A stretch of DNA of 41,649 nt from Poronia punctata (lineage: Eukaryota > Ascomycota > Sordariomycetes > Xylariales > Xylariaceae). Where the stretch lies: positions 1-41,649 of the forward strand of contig MU401739.1 in assembly GCA_022579005.1 (NCBI GenBank), written 5' to 3'. The position numbers and the translations under genes were made by a program. The number at the start of each line of letters is the position of its first letter. Within the stretch, counting starts at the first letter, position 1. Below are positions 22,101 to 33,325 of the stretch, piece after piece. The notes beneath the pieces were generated by a model. That model was not told the origin of the DNA, did no database searches, and was given only the letters and a program-made list of their open reading frames with translations.

Positions 22101-25100
22101 CTAAAAAAAGGTATATAGGTTTATATTAACTACTATAGCTTTAATAATATTATAATTAAAAACTAGTACTTTATTTTGCTAATTTAAAAGACTTTAAACG
22201 CCTTATATAAAGCAAAATTTTATATTAAACTTAATATTATTGCAGCTTTTAATTACTTGCGCATTGCTTTTAAAAATAAGTAAAAAATAGCGTTTATTAC
22301 TAGGTTTAGCTTGTTTAAGTACTTAGTTATAAACTTTAGCATAATAAAAGCACTTAGTAGTTTTTAGTACTATATTAACTACGTTTTTTTTAATATTTTA
22401 AATAAGTATATTATAGTATACTTTAATAATATTTTTATTTATAGCAACTTAAAAAAAAAGCATAAGTAATATGTTTATAAAGTACTAGCAAGGCTTATTA
22501 AAGCCGGCTTTATAATTAACATTATAAAATATAAATTTAGCATTATTAAAACTAAGTACTTAAGCTTTATTATTTTAATAAATAAAATTAGCATAAACTT
22601 TGCTAAGATCGAGGCTATTATAACTTAAGAACTACTAAACACTTTTTAAAACTTATAGCAATTTATTAGCTTTGTAAACTACTATTAACGCTTTATTAAA
22701 AGCTTTTTAATAATAGCACGGCTTTTTATAAAACTTATAAGTAAAGAAAAGTAGCTAAGCTTGCTAGGCAAACAGCTTTTTGCTGCTTTTAAAGCGCTTA
22801 AAAAAGCGTTTACTACTACTTTAGTTTTTGCTTATTATAACCTTGCTAAAAAAACTATAATAAAAGTTAATATATTTAACTAAGTGTTAAGTAGCGTTTT
22901 TTATTAATTTAACAATAAAAGTACTTAATACTTAATTGCTTTTTTTTTAGCAAAATATACTTTAGCTAAATATAATTATAAGATTTATAATAAAAAGCTT
23001 TTAATAATTATTAAAGCTTTTAAAAAATAGCGCTTAAAACTTTAAAAGTATAAAGATATTGTTAAAGTTATTACTAACTATAAAAGTTTTTAGTACTTTA
23101 CTACTATAAAGCTTTTAAATTAATAATAAGTTTACTAGTTAGAATTTTTTAATAACTTTAGGTTTTAAATTATATATTAGCTAAAAACAAAAGCTATAAT
23201 ACTTAATATACTTTTTTAATAGCTTAGCAATAAGCTAGCAAGCAAAATAAACACTACTAATAACTAAATAGCGTATAGATTTTAAGTATTACTTATACTT
23301 AATAAGTAAGCTAGTAGTAATAAAGTACTAGCATACTTGCAACTTACTAGTAACGTAGCTTTAATTAATAAAGTGCTTAATAACGCTTATATATAGTTAC
23401 TGCTAGTTTTTTAGATTATTGCTAAGATTAAAGATTTAAAAGTGCGCTGCTTTTTAAAACTAATATAAAAACGTTTTTAAAGCGCCTTTATAAACTATAC
23501 TATTAAATAAAAACAAATTTATATTAAAAATAAAGTTTTTGTTTTAAATAATAACGTTATAAAGCTTAAAGTAATTTTATATGCTTATAACATATTGCTA
23601 GCAAGCTATTTAAGGTAATTTAAAACTATTAACTTAGTTAAACGCATATATACTTAGCTGCAACTTAATAGCAATATTAAAATGTTTATAAAAAAATGCT
23701 ACTTTTATTAGCGTACAAAAAATTTATAAACTTTGCTAATAGGTTTTTTTAAACTATTACCTATTTTATATAGGCCTTAGTTTAATATATTTATTAATTT
23801 TATTAAACCTTTATTAATATATAAGCAAAATAAAATTAACTATAAGCATATTTTAATTATTATTAACAAGCTTACTAAAATATAATACTTTATTTTTATT
23901 AAAAATACTATAATAACAATACTTATAAACGTTTTTATTTTAGTAGTATACTAACTTTATAGCGCCTTTAAAACTATAGTTTTAAACTAAAAGTTATAAT
24001 TTATTTTAATTTTTTAAAAAAAATTAAACCGCTGCTTAGTTGTTACTTTATTATATTTTATAGCATACTACTTTAAAACTAATAAGTAAATAAAAATTAT
24101 AAATGCTATAATAAAACAATACTTAAAGGCTTACTATAGCTATTATTAAGATAACTAAGTAAACTAGCTACTACTAGCTAAATTTGCAATAAATAATTAA
24201 ATATTAAAAGCTACTAGCTTTAGCTTATTTTTTATAAATTATAGCTAGCACTTATAACTTAGTACTAAATTAGCAGTAGACTTATTTAAATATAAAATAA
24301 AAAACTAATAAAATAAGTTTTTAGCAACTTTAAATATTGCTAAGCAAATTAAAAAAATAACTACTTAAGCTTAATTGTTTATAGCTAAGGCCTAGACTTG
24401 CTATATAAACGCTGCTAATATAGTATATATTAACTTAATTTAATATAAAAAAAAAAATAAAGTTTAAATTAGTATAAAATACCTTTATACTTTAAAACTG
24501 TTATTAAAGCTAGCTAAAAAATAAATAAGCTTATTTAATATTACTAAAGTTTATAAACAAGCTATTGCTATTAACTTACTTTAATAATATAAAGTTTTTT
24601 TAGTATTTTATATTTTATTAGTCTACTTAGCAACATAAAGGCTACCTAGCTAAAACGTGCTAAATAAGCTTTATAATAATAAAGTAAAAAGTATAGTTAT
24701 AATAAAATATAATAAAAAAAAAAAACTTTAATAGTTATTTAATAAAATTTTTAATTATAAGTAGCATAAAACTAAAGGCCTAATATATAAAGTTAAGTAG
24801 CTAGCACTTTACTAGCTATTATAAAAACTAGCATGTAACCTAAAAAAAAACAAAGCTAAAATAGTAGCGTTTTACTAGCATAACTTAAGCAAACTAAAGC
24901 TATTAAAATAGCTTTAAATATTATAAAATAAAACTAAGACGCTAGCAAGCTAATTTTACGCTTTTAGTACGCTACTACTAAACACGCTGCTATATAGCTT
25001 TTTAAATTTTCTATTAAAAAATCTTTAAAATTTTTTTTATTTTTTTTATTTTGCTTTTAAAAAGCTAACAATATACTTTTTAGTTACTTTTATAATGCTA

Positions 25101-26350
25101 TTAAAGCTAAAGCAGCTTAACTTTAATAAATTAATATTATATTTATTATAACTAAAGCTTTTTGCTTTATAAATAAATAGTTAATAGTATATTATTAAAA
25201 AGCTTTTAAACGTTTTTAATATTTTTTATATAATAGTTATTAGCAACTATAGCCTAGCAAATAGTAGCAAAAAACTAGCGCTTTGCTTTTTTTTAGCTAG
25301 TAGCTTTTATATTGCTAAAAAAAAAGTAAAGCAACTATATATTAAACTAAGCAAAAAGCTTTTTACGCTTTTTATTTTTTAAATATAAATTAGCAATAAA
25401 AGCAAGCTTTTAGTAACTTTAAAAAAACTGCTAATAAGCAATTTTTATACTTTATAACATTATTAGTAATAATATAATAATAAGTTATAAGCAATATATA
25501 CGCTTTTAAACTTTTTTATAAAAGCTAAACTATGCTTTAAGCAAACAATTTTCTTTATATTTTTAAAAGCAGCTACTAGCTTTATTACTATATTAAAAGC
25601 AGCTTAGCAAGTATTATTAAAGTAAATAAGACTATAAAACTTTTTAAAATCTTTAAAATTTTTATTATTGTTATTATTATTACTTTTTTAAAACGCGGTA
25701 ACTTATAATAAAAGCGCTATTAAATTTTAAGCGTTTTTTAATATATACGTAGTTAGCTATATAGCTTATTAAATATATATAAAGATTTTTTTTTTGTTTT
25801 TTTTTACTTATTGCTTTATATGTATTTTTACGCTTAACGTATTGCTTATAACGCGTAAATAAACTAGCAGCAAAAAAATAGCTAATTTTAAGCATATTGC
25901 TAGCGTGCTAGCTTAGCTTTATTTTTTTATATTTTTTAACTAAAGTTTAAATGTAATAAAAATAAATTTTTTTTACTAAGCAAACTAAATAGTAAACGGG
26001 CATAATGCTATAATAAAAAAGCCTTAACTTAAAAGCGCAGCATAAGAGATTAAAAGTATAATAATTAAAAATAACTAATTATAAGCAAAAAGGTAATAAA
26101 AAAAAGTAAAAATAAAAAAAAAGTAAAAGCAAGTAAAAATAAAAGCGTAAGCATAGGAATTTAAAAAGCATAACAATAAACAATAGTGCTTATAAGGCAG
26201 TTATGCTATAAAAGCAAGCCTTTTTTGTTTTAAAAGCGCTTTTACTATAAAATGCCTACTTTTATATAAATGCTTTTTTTTAAAAAACGCAGCCTTGTTT
26301 TCTTTTTTTGTTTTTATTTTTTATATATAGCTATAGTTAGCTATAATTTA

Positions 26351-26360
26351 AAAAAAGAGG
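26351..26360 (+). other. Polypurine tract of the Gypsy element
   Basis: The purine run aaaaaagagg ends three bases before the 3' LTR. The same tract precedes the LTR of the left copy at about 849-859. Confidence 0.6.
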
Positions 26361-26363
26361 TAC

Positions 26364-26523
26364 TATTACAGTTCCGGTCTTAGTGCCTACGTATATAGGC
26401 CAAGTTTACACTAAAACGCCTATATAAGTAAATATAGAAAACCTCTGCTTTTTAAAAAAACCTTCCCTCTTTATGCAATAATAATAAGTTATTACAGACC
26501 CCCCGGCAGTGTAAACTATAACA
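26364..26523 (+). repeat. 3' LTR of the Gypsy element (160 bp)
   Basis: Starts TATTACAG (RIP form of TGTCACGG) and ends CTATAACA, keeping the canonical CA that the 5' copy has lost. Confidence 0.9.
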
Positions 26524-26528
26524 TGCCT
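26524..26528. repeat. Target-site duplication, right copy (tgcct)
   Basis: Identical to 19017-19021. The host coding frame resumes at 26529. Confidence 0.88.
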
Positions 26529-27683
26529 TTAGGGACTTGGCACGGCCTTTATCTAGATTCTAGGCTTCACCATCTGCTCCAAAACCAAGAGTAAAGATAA
26601 TCTAGGTCAAGTCATGGGAACGGTACAGGGCCTTTGTCTATTATTTGTGCCGGTCGAGAGGCATATGTTTGACTAACTTACTTCTCTCTGAGCAGGTCTT
26701 GAGTGCTGCCGATTTTGGGGCCTTCTTTGCTCCAGCCCTGGGAGGGCTACTTTACCAACGCTTTGGCATCAGTGCTGTTTTGGCAGCGACATGCATCGTT
26801 GCAATTATCGCTCTGTTGTTTGGCGGCGTGGTCCCCGGAACGGCAGATACGAAACAGAGTGAAGGTGAAGGAGTGGAATCGGGAAATCCGGAGATTACGG
26901 AATACACGTCTCTTCTACCTGCAGACAATTCCGCTTTCGTGCTCCCTCCGTCCGATAGCAAGCTTTATCAAGCCTTCCCTATCATCCGCTGCTTCAGGGA
27001 GCCGTCTCTAGTGGTATCAATCTTCCTAGTGCTCGTGTCCGCGATATTCGTCAGCGTCTTTGACGCCACGATTCCTCTTCATGCGCGTCACACGTTTGGT
27101 TTTGACTCGATGGACATCGGACTTCTCTTCATCCCCATGGCTGTTGCGCGGGTCGTCACCGGTCCCATCGGGGGCTGGATGGTCGACAAGACCTCTCCCC
27201 GAACTGTTGCTCTGACGGGGTATGCCTTGCTGACCCCTGTCTTCATCTCGCTTCGTTGGGTCAAGTCGGAGCCCCGAGAGGTAGCGATAGGATTGTATTT
27301 TGCGCTTCTAGCACTGGCCGGGATCGGTTCCGCCATTGTGTCCGTCCCGAGTCTTGTCGAATCCAGCTCAGTTCTTGACCGATATTATCAAGCAAATCCG
27401 GGGTTGTTCGGAGACCGCCCACCTGCGGGCGCCTTGTTTGGCATCTTCCTCGCCGCGTTTGGAGCAGGATCTGCTGTTGGGCCAGTTATTGCTGGTGCTC
27501 TACGAAACAGGTAAGGAGAAATTGTTGCTTGAGGCCTAAGATGGTATTTTGCTAACGTTTTATAGCATTGGTTATGGCAATATGAATGCAGTTATGGCCG
27601 GGATCTCGGCTGCTGCTGCGGTCGCTGCTTTTATCTGGTTGGAGCGTGTTCCCGCGAAACAGTCACCAATTGATGAAGCATAG

Positions 27684-28255
27684 CGTGCTTTAGGTACTGG
27701 CGAGGCATGAGTCAGAAAGTGGCCAAGAGGAGAGAGAGAGCCTTCAGCCAGGTAGAGAAGGAAGGAAAGGAACGGCCATTCGAACTGATTCGCATACACT
27801 GAGCTGTGTTGGCGATGTAATACTATAACCACTGCCATATTTCCAACGTTGATGATAATTTGGCAATTACATAGTCCGGCGATGGCGAACGTCAACGTCA
27901 ACTGCAGCGAGACGGTTAGAATATATCAATCTTCAATTAAAGAGGGTGGGCTCACCTACCCGGCACGAGAAAAACGGCCATACTCGTCCAAAGCCAGTGA
28001 ACATGTGAAACCACGCAAAGATGTATCTATCCCCCAATCGTTGACGATATCCATTGGCCTCCGTTTGATAGAACAGTAGCCGTGGAAAGAACCAGGCCAA
28101 CCGTGGAGGAAGAGGAGGGGGGGTGGCCTCCTCATGTCTAGGTTCATACTCGACGCCTTGAAGAGAGTACTATTAACAGAAAGTTGCAATGTTCGTATAG
28201 CCAGGTAGGCGCAATAGAACAATGGGTCATTGATTGACTAGGTACCTAGAGATAA
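27684..28255. other. Intergenic region between convergent MFS remnant and DUF3176 gene
   Basis: 570 bp with the 3' ends of two convergent genes. A minus-strand frame near 28100-28170 contains LLFLHGWPGSF, reminiscent of the epoxide-hydrolase oxyanion region, but nothing around it fits that family. I call no gene. Confidence 0.4.
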
Positions 28256-30306
28256 TTATGTCAACTTGTTGAACTGGAAACGTCCTTTTTTATCCTCGCT
28301 AAATTGTGGAATCATCCCTTCTGTAAGAACATCCCACTTCTCCCAAGTCTGGCGGTCTGGTATCCGAAGCTCATCGTCGTCCCACCCGGACAACGTACAC
28401 GCCAGCAAAGCAGTGGCAGAGTTTTTCAGAAGCGGCTGTCCACGACTAAGGAGTATCGTAGCCACGAGAAGGGCTATCCCCAAGAGATATTCCACGATGA
28501 GAACGGATAACCAAACCCACTGGACCTCGAAAGATATGTCGTCATACACCATATACCCCGGTACAGTCGTGGCATTGACATTGTCGCCATCGGGGGCGAG
28601 CATGAACACGGTCAAGCCGTCCGCGAGACGTTGAGTGTAGGCCTCCACGTCGCCAAACAGAAAGAAACTAGCGAAGAAGCCGTCATGTATAACGCCGCCG
28701 TTTGAGGTGTCGTAGTGCGGGAAGGCTCCGTTCGAAAGAGAGTCCCAATAGAGCTTTGGCGCGAGGATCCATTGGGTCGTCATCTGCATCGCACCGTATA
28801 CGACATGACTTATTTGGTAAGTTGGCTCGCCTTTGACGTTGTATACGTAGGGCACGACGACTTCAGTATTGTATCCAATCGAGTCGTTGCTTCCATGCCG
28901 TGCGGCGTCGTCCTTGCATTCACGCTGTAGGTCTTTGGCTGAGCATAGCAAAGCTCCGTTATGGAACCTGTCTCCCTCAGCACTCGCCCAAGGCCGAGAA
29001 GTAGTCGATCGAGTTTTGAAACCCCCCTCTGACGCCGAGGCACCCTGTAAATCCTTATGGCACCAGTAAAAGTCGCTTATAAACGACTCGAATGTTGTAT
29101 ACCTGGATCCGTTAAAGCTTTGGGTGAAGTTCCGGACCCTGACCATCCATATAGACTGCACAGTTGCGCTCGTGTTAATTGCAACATTGCTAAACACATC
29201 CCCGAACATGGTTAGCTTGTCAGTGGGATTATTCCAGAACTCCAAAGCGATGGGATCAACGACGTGGTTATCACCAATGTCCCCAATAGACCCATCGGTG
29301 GCATCGAAACGAAACTCGCAAACCCCTTCGTAGTTGCTGTCGTTGGGCGGTTTGCCGTCTGCGTAGCCAACAAATGTGCCATTATCTGAGAGTATGGCAG
29401 TTGTACAATTCTGTCTCACGGAGCTTGTGACGTTTCGAAAGCTTCCGCATATACCCAGGGTAGAGAAGTCGTACCATTCACAACGCAACGCTGGCGGCGG
29501 ACAGGTATAAAACGGCTCTGGCGAGTTAACAATGCTGTTGAACGGGATAGCGTGCAGAATGCTGTTGAATTTATTTAGTTCTGCACGGCTAACTGTGGTC
29601 ATTCAGGTTAGTGTGGACAGTGTACAGATGGGTACGGATAAGGTTTGAGCAGCTTACGAATCTCTGTGCCTGGGAACGCCTGTGAGAAATTCGCAACGTC
29701 CCCTGCGTGGCTGGCGGGGCTTATATCCCACGATTGAGAGTAATAGGAGTCTGCACGACTGGCTAGTACCGAGCTGTTACGAACCCGTACCTCCTTAGCC
29801 TCCAAGGCAATCAATTGCTGGGCGCTCGGGTCTATTCCAAGAGCCAAGACATTGGAAACAGCCAGTCCAATGCCAATTACTGTCCTGGTACGATTTGCTG
29901 TAGAAAATAGCTTCCATATCATAATCGCCGATCCCCAAGGCCCGCGGCTGGCATCATCGAATATCTGAAGTTCGTTCAGCCGTCTTGGGCGCAGAAAGTG
30001 TTGCCACTTCAACTGGCTGATACAGGCCGCAGTTGAGACCAAAAGGGATGTTTTCGAGAGGTTGATTGCGATGGACAGGAGGGAATTGGGTTGAATGGGA
30101 TCGAGAATCCAGTCTTTCCGTAGTTTGTGGTCAATCTTGACAAGCAGCAATAGCACTGAGACGATGCTTAGCAGGGTAATAACGCCGGCACCAATCTCCC
30201 ACCACCACCACCACCACCACCACCACCACCAAGACGGATCGGGCCCGTCACTGGTGGTCGTAGCCTTGGGGTTCCGAATACGGCCGGTGCTAATGATGTC
30301 CTTCAT
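28256..30306 (-). CDS. DUF3176 fungal membrane protein with poly-tryptophan run, 661 aa
   Basis: Two exons, 30306-29658 and 29592-28256, phase 1 at the junction. The start MKDIISTGRI was chosen as the nearest ATG before the conserved region; an ATG at 30462 would add 52 residues of doubtful quality. The first 200 residues show the DUF3176 pattern: WEIGAGVITLLS helix, a second helix over LSIAINLSKTSLLVSTAA, ISQLKWQHF, ASRGPWGSAIMIW, and a helix ending LGIDPSAQQLI. A long extracellular Cys- and N-glycosylation-rich part follows (TCPPPALRCEWYDFSTLGICG). A last helix near the C terminus (WLSVLIVEYLLGIALLVATILL) and a cytosolic tail follow. Function of the family is unknown. Residues 26-36 are eleven consecutive Trp, encoded by a (TGG)n microsatellite. 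It appears intact. Confidence 0.85.
30199..30231. repeat. (CCA)11 / (TGG)11 coding microsatellite
   Basis: Eleven perfect CCA units on the plus strand, read as eleven TGG (Trp) codons in the DUF3176 gene, directly before its first conserved WEI segment. Confidence 0.97.
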
Positions 30307-32150
30307 AACCGGAAACTCCAGTCTGTCTGGACTCTGGTATACTTGCTTTACGAAGGTGCAGATTAATAATGGGCCTGGCGAGAGTGCCTTGGACGTCTTA
30401 TACATAAAGCCAAGGTGGAAAGACAAGCGGATGAAGAATGACACTATATGGGCATCTAGCATAGGTCAGCTGTGTCCTGTACAAGCTGGTAAGGAAAGGA
30501 TTCTAAATTTGGGGTAGGAGATCCTCTCGTCACACTGCGGGTGAGGTAGAGGCCGTCTAGACTTCGACATGTTATCTTCATTCTACTCGTACAAATGTTT
30601 CAGCTACCATGTAACCGATCAGTACTTACGGTATCTGCTTAATAGACCACCGGCATACCTCCCTACTTATTTGGGTGGCACTTAATAATCGCAATGATAT
30701 GTAGGTAGCCGTCTGTGGCCTGGACCGCCTCCTGGGACGGTGGTCGGATGCCGACATCCTCATACATTACACATATTATGAAACCGGACCCCTTTCCCTT
30801 TTATTATAGATACCCAACCCATTACATGTATGTCCGTCTGTCCGCGTAAGGTAGTTGCCATCGCCCCCATTTCCAAATATAGAACCCTGTGGATGAGCCA
30901 GGGCTAAGAACAGAGCTAATATGGTAATACTAGGGGGTCGCAGCAGACGGGGTTTCCAAGGGTTGACCCCCTAGTAGTATAGAGAAATGGTTACCCCCTA
31001 ACCTAGTGGGGATGCTAAATTCAGAGTTTTGTATACTACTTCGCTATGCACATTTAACGTCACTAAACGCCACAGATCAACAAACTGGAGATATGAGGCA
31101 TTTCATGGTCGTCGTACCCTTTTATCTCTAGAAATGCCTGCACAAGGTTCTCGCGGATGGCAAGGAATCCTGTACAGAAGTTGTCATCACCATTAATGTA
31201 CATAGTTCATACTACCTACGGGGGTGGCTTCTGGTGTGACTTGTGACAGAAATGCAGGAGTGGCCAACCCATTGTTAATGTACGTAAAAAGCCGCAACGG
31301 GGTGGTTTCCCCTCTATTCTTCCAGTTGTGGCTTTATTAGGTTCAGATTAATCTCAGATATAGGGATATGACAATAATCGGAATATTGATTATATAGGGG
31401 CACTATATAGGACCCATGTCAGGAAGACTGGGCCCCCTATATATTTCACGAGAAAATACGTGAGACGACAACAGGACAACAACATCAATCAATCACTCAA
31501 TACAACCTACTACATGCCATCGCTTATATCTGGCAGAGGCCGTCTGGACGAGGTGTGAGTTCAAGTATATGTTGATTGATCCTGCCTCGACTTAATCGAT
31601 GGATTATGTCTTTTCGCTTCCTCGTATGATGCAGCAACGCTAGTTTGAACAAATGTAGCCAGCCAGGGGTTTCTCCTTGTCTCCTTACTTTTCCACCTTG
31701 ATGAAGGAGTGGTGATCGGAAGGCTTTTATCCCACCTACCGTCCTTTAACCTAGTCGGCAGCCGAGCGCGACCATCACGCTGGTTAGTATGAGAGCAGTG
31801 GTGTAGGTGGGTACATACTTAGGTACCTAGGTAAGTAACCAAATCCGAGAGTATAGGCAAAAGAGGCCGAGAATAAGAGAAACACGAACATATAATATTA
31901 ACTCTTACCTTATTGCTAAACCGGCTTCCTTTGTATCCTCTGTTACTGTTTAGTTATCGGCCTTAAACATAGCTAACTTATTGTGTTACGTGGTTAAACT
32001 ATCAAATTGAAAACTTCATCAAATATTAAATCACTAACTACCTTATCTATCCATCTTAACAATTCAACTAATCATCACCACCGAACAGCCCTTTAGAATA
32101 TCCTCGTCTTAAACATAGTCGATTCCGAGTGTGGCCGTATTAAGGGTACC
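30307..32150. other. Intergenic region with retroelement-like fragments
   Basis: 1.8 kb without a supported gene. At about 30932-30978 an imperfect palindrome (actagggggtc ... gaccccctagt) shares a block with the LTR-like sequence at 1297 and, inverted, with 7086. Around 31370-31514 the sequence (ggccccctatatatttcacg ... acaacctactaca) has the look of an LTR end, but no partner or duplication is visible. The rest holds short TAGGTA/TACCTA motifs. Confidence 0.35.
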
Positions 32151-33325
32151 CTAAACCGGCATGTCGTCGGAATACTCGCATCGGTCGACAACATACCACT
32201 CTAATAGACACTGGTCAGTTAAAAGTCTTAAAAGGAGCGCCATACAATATTCTACACTCAATCAGATTGCAATACAACTTACCAAACGCACTCGCGGCGA
32301 TATTCTCGGCGCTAAGGTAGGGTTCGACCGTCCCCTCGACGTTCTTGCCATCGCGCCACAAAGCCTTCAGTGCCCTGGCCTGCGCAGGAGGATTGTTCTG
32401 TGGATCGAGATCATCAATGTCCCGGGTCCCGTGGAAATCGAAATTATCGTCATCGTCACTGTCGCGCTGGTCAGCACCAACATCTGTCAGGTTTCAACCG
32501 ACCGTGTTAGCTTACTGTATCTCTGGGTAGTCTGCGCGCACGCCGACAATATCCAAATGGGTCATTTCGTGGAGCAGGGTGACTCCGCCCACCATAAAGT
32601 CGGCGAGCTTGTATCCATCCGGAGTGCACCACGAGTTGTCCCGCCGGCCGGGATGGGGCTTGTAGACTTTGTCCGTGGTGCTCCTCTTGGTCAGAGGGTC
32701 GCTAAAGTATTTGGCACAAATCTTCATCTCGCGGGCCGTGTCCCCGTCTTGCGGCTGGGCGTCGGTGATTGCGAAACTCTCGGTTGTTCTAGTGTCAGAT
32801 AATCATTCTATTAGCAACATTCTCTCTTCTGCGTCACATGAAACTGGCGCATATGCCGAAAAGAGATAATAAATGCGTACCGATCCTTGCATTGCGAGTC
32901 GTCTTCTGCTGCACAGGTGACTGAAAACTTGTATCCTGTGCCTTCATGATTGGAGTCGTCGGGCGTGTTGTTGAGTTCAATGGCGCTCCACATGTTCTGC
33001 ACATGGTCCCAATCCTCATCACGAAGGTAGTTTTGGTAGCTATGAACAGTTAGTTTGCGATTGATACGGCCCCAAAGGCAGGGAAGAAATCAACTCACGC
33101 GTTTTTATCTGTAGTCAATGAGGCCACGGCATAATTAGCGAAACTGGCAGCATCGGCAAAATCCTGCTCCAGTTTCTTCTTCTGGTCGTCACTGCAGCCG
33201 TTGTAGCTTTCAATTTGACGACCCTTGAGCACCGTGAGACCCGAGCGTGTAGGGAAAGCCGCGGACAATGGTAGAGCTGCCAGACCGAAAGTCGCTAGGA
33301 GGAAAATGTTATTTATAGAAGACAT
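32151..33325 (-). CDS. Secreted M35 aspzincin (deuterolysin-like) metalloprotease, 294 aa
   Basis: Five exons: 33325-33099, 33039-32881, 32788-32516, 32458-32283 and 32200-32151. Phases agree and give 294 aa. The signal peptide is MSSINNIFLLATFGLAALPLSAA. The zinc site is HEMTH (His202, Glu203, His206) and the third ligand is Asp233 in HGTRD, as in aspzincins (HExxH plus GTxD), though the usual trailing YG is missing. The last exon ends EWYVVDRCEYSDDMPV, matching the Cys-containing C-terminal helix of the family. Introns 3 and 4 were placed by frame: their nearer AG sites would break the protein. Extracellular peptide hydrolysis is the likely role. There is no long propeptide, unlike classic deuterolysin. 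Confidence 0.85.

Larger units (their letters stand above)
19022..26523 (+). mobile_element. Complete RIP-degraded chromoviral Ty3/Gypsy LTR retrotransposon, 7502 bp
   Basis: It has 160-bp direct LTRs at both ends, is flanked by tgcct duplications, and has a purine tract before the 3' LTR. No open frame survives, but pol order can still be read on the plus strand. Reverse transcriptase is at about 22100-22600, with the degenerate active-site stretch VYFNNIFIYSN at 22416-22448 (from YxDD). RNase H is at about 22780-23100. The integrase zinc-finger end is near 23690-23720 and its core runs to about 24130 (AYYFKTN at 24058-24084). A chromodomain-like YKVK*LA segment is near 24760-24870. RT-RNaseH-integrase order plus a terminal chromodomain places it in the chromovirus branch of Ty3/Gypsy. 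The gag region (about 19400-21500) cannot be resolved. About 1.5 kb after the chromodomain has no recognisable content. The plus strand reads with the host gene. Confidence 0.9.
18601..27683 (+). pseudogene. DHA1-type (vesicular-amine-transporter-like) MFS gene, split by a retrotransposon
   Basis: Exons 18601-18864, 18963-19021 + 26529-26622 (one exon interrupted by the element), 26696-27510 and 27566-27683. Without the insertion and one target copy the frame adds up to 450 codons. TM1 begins MASGFLILTAISIAFFSE; motif A is GFVTDKIALRR. The continuation after the element has DNLGQVMGT then VLSAADFGAFFAPALGG, characteristic of this family. Besides the 7.5-kb insertion, the host exon has two in-frame TAG codons at 26530-26532 and 26554-26556. 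They fit CAG to TAG and TGG to TAG, both CpA-to-TpA changes, within 35 bp of the element. The far exons are undamaged. The gene cannot make a full transporter now. Confidence 0.9.

Noticed and set aside
25680..25895. 71-codon minus-strand frame in the Gypsy tail
   Set aside because: Lys/Ile/Tyr-rich product of random AT-rich sequence on the strand opposite to pol.
28100..28222. Minus-strand LLFLHGWPGSF resembling an epoxide hydrolase
   Set aside because: Only this one motif fits; the residues on both sides do not continue as an alpha/beta hydrolase and the frame is short. Probably chance.
30095..30517. Plus-strand frame with poly-His
   Set aside because: It is the antisense shadow of the TGG repeat in the DUF3176 gene.
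31370..31514. LTR-like 3' end (tcaatcactcaatacaacctactaca)
   Set aside because: No clear TG start, no second copy and no target duplication in the window, so it was not annotated as an element.
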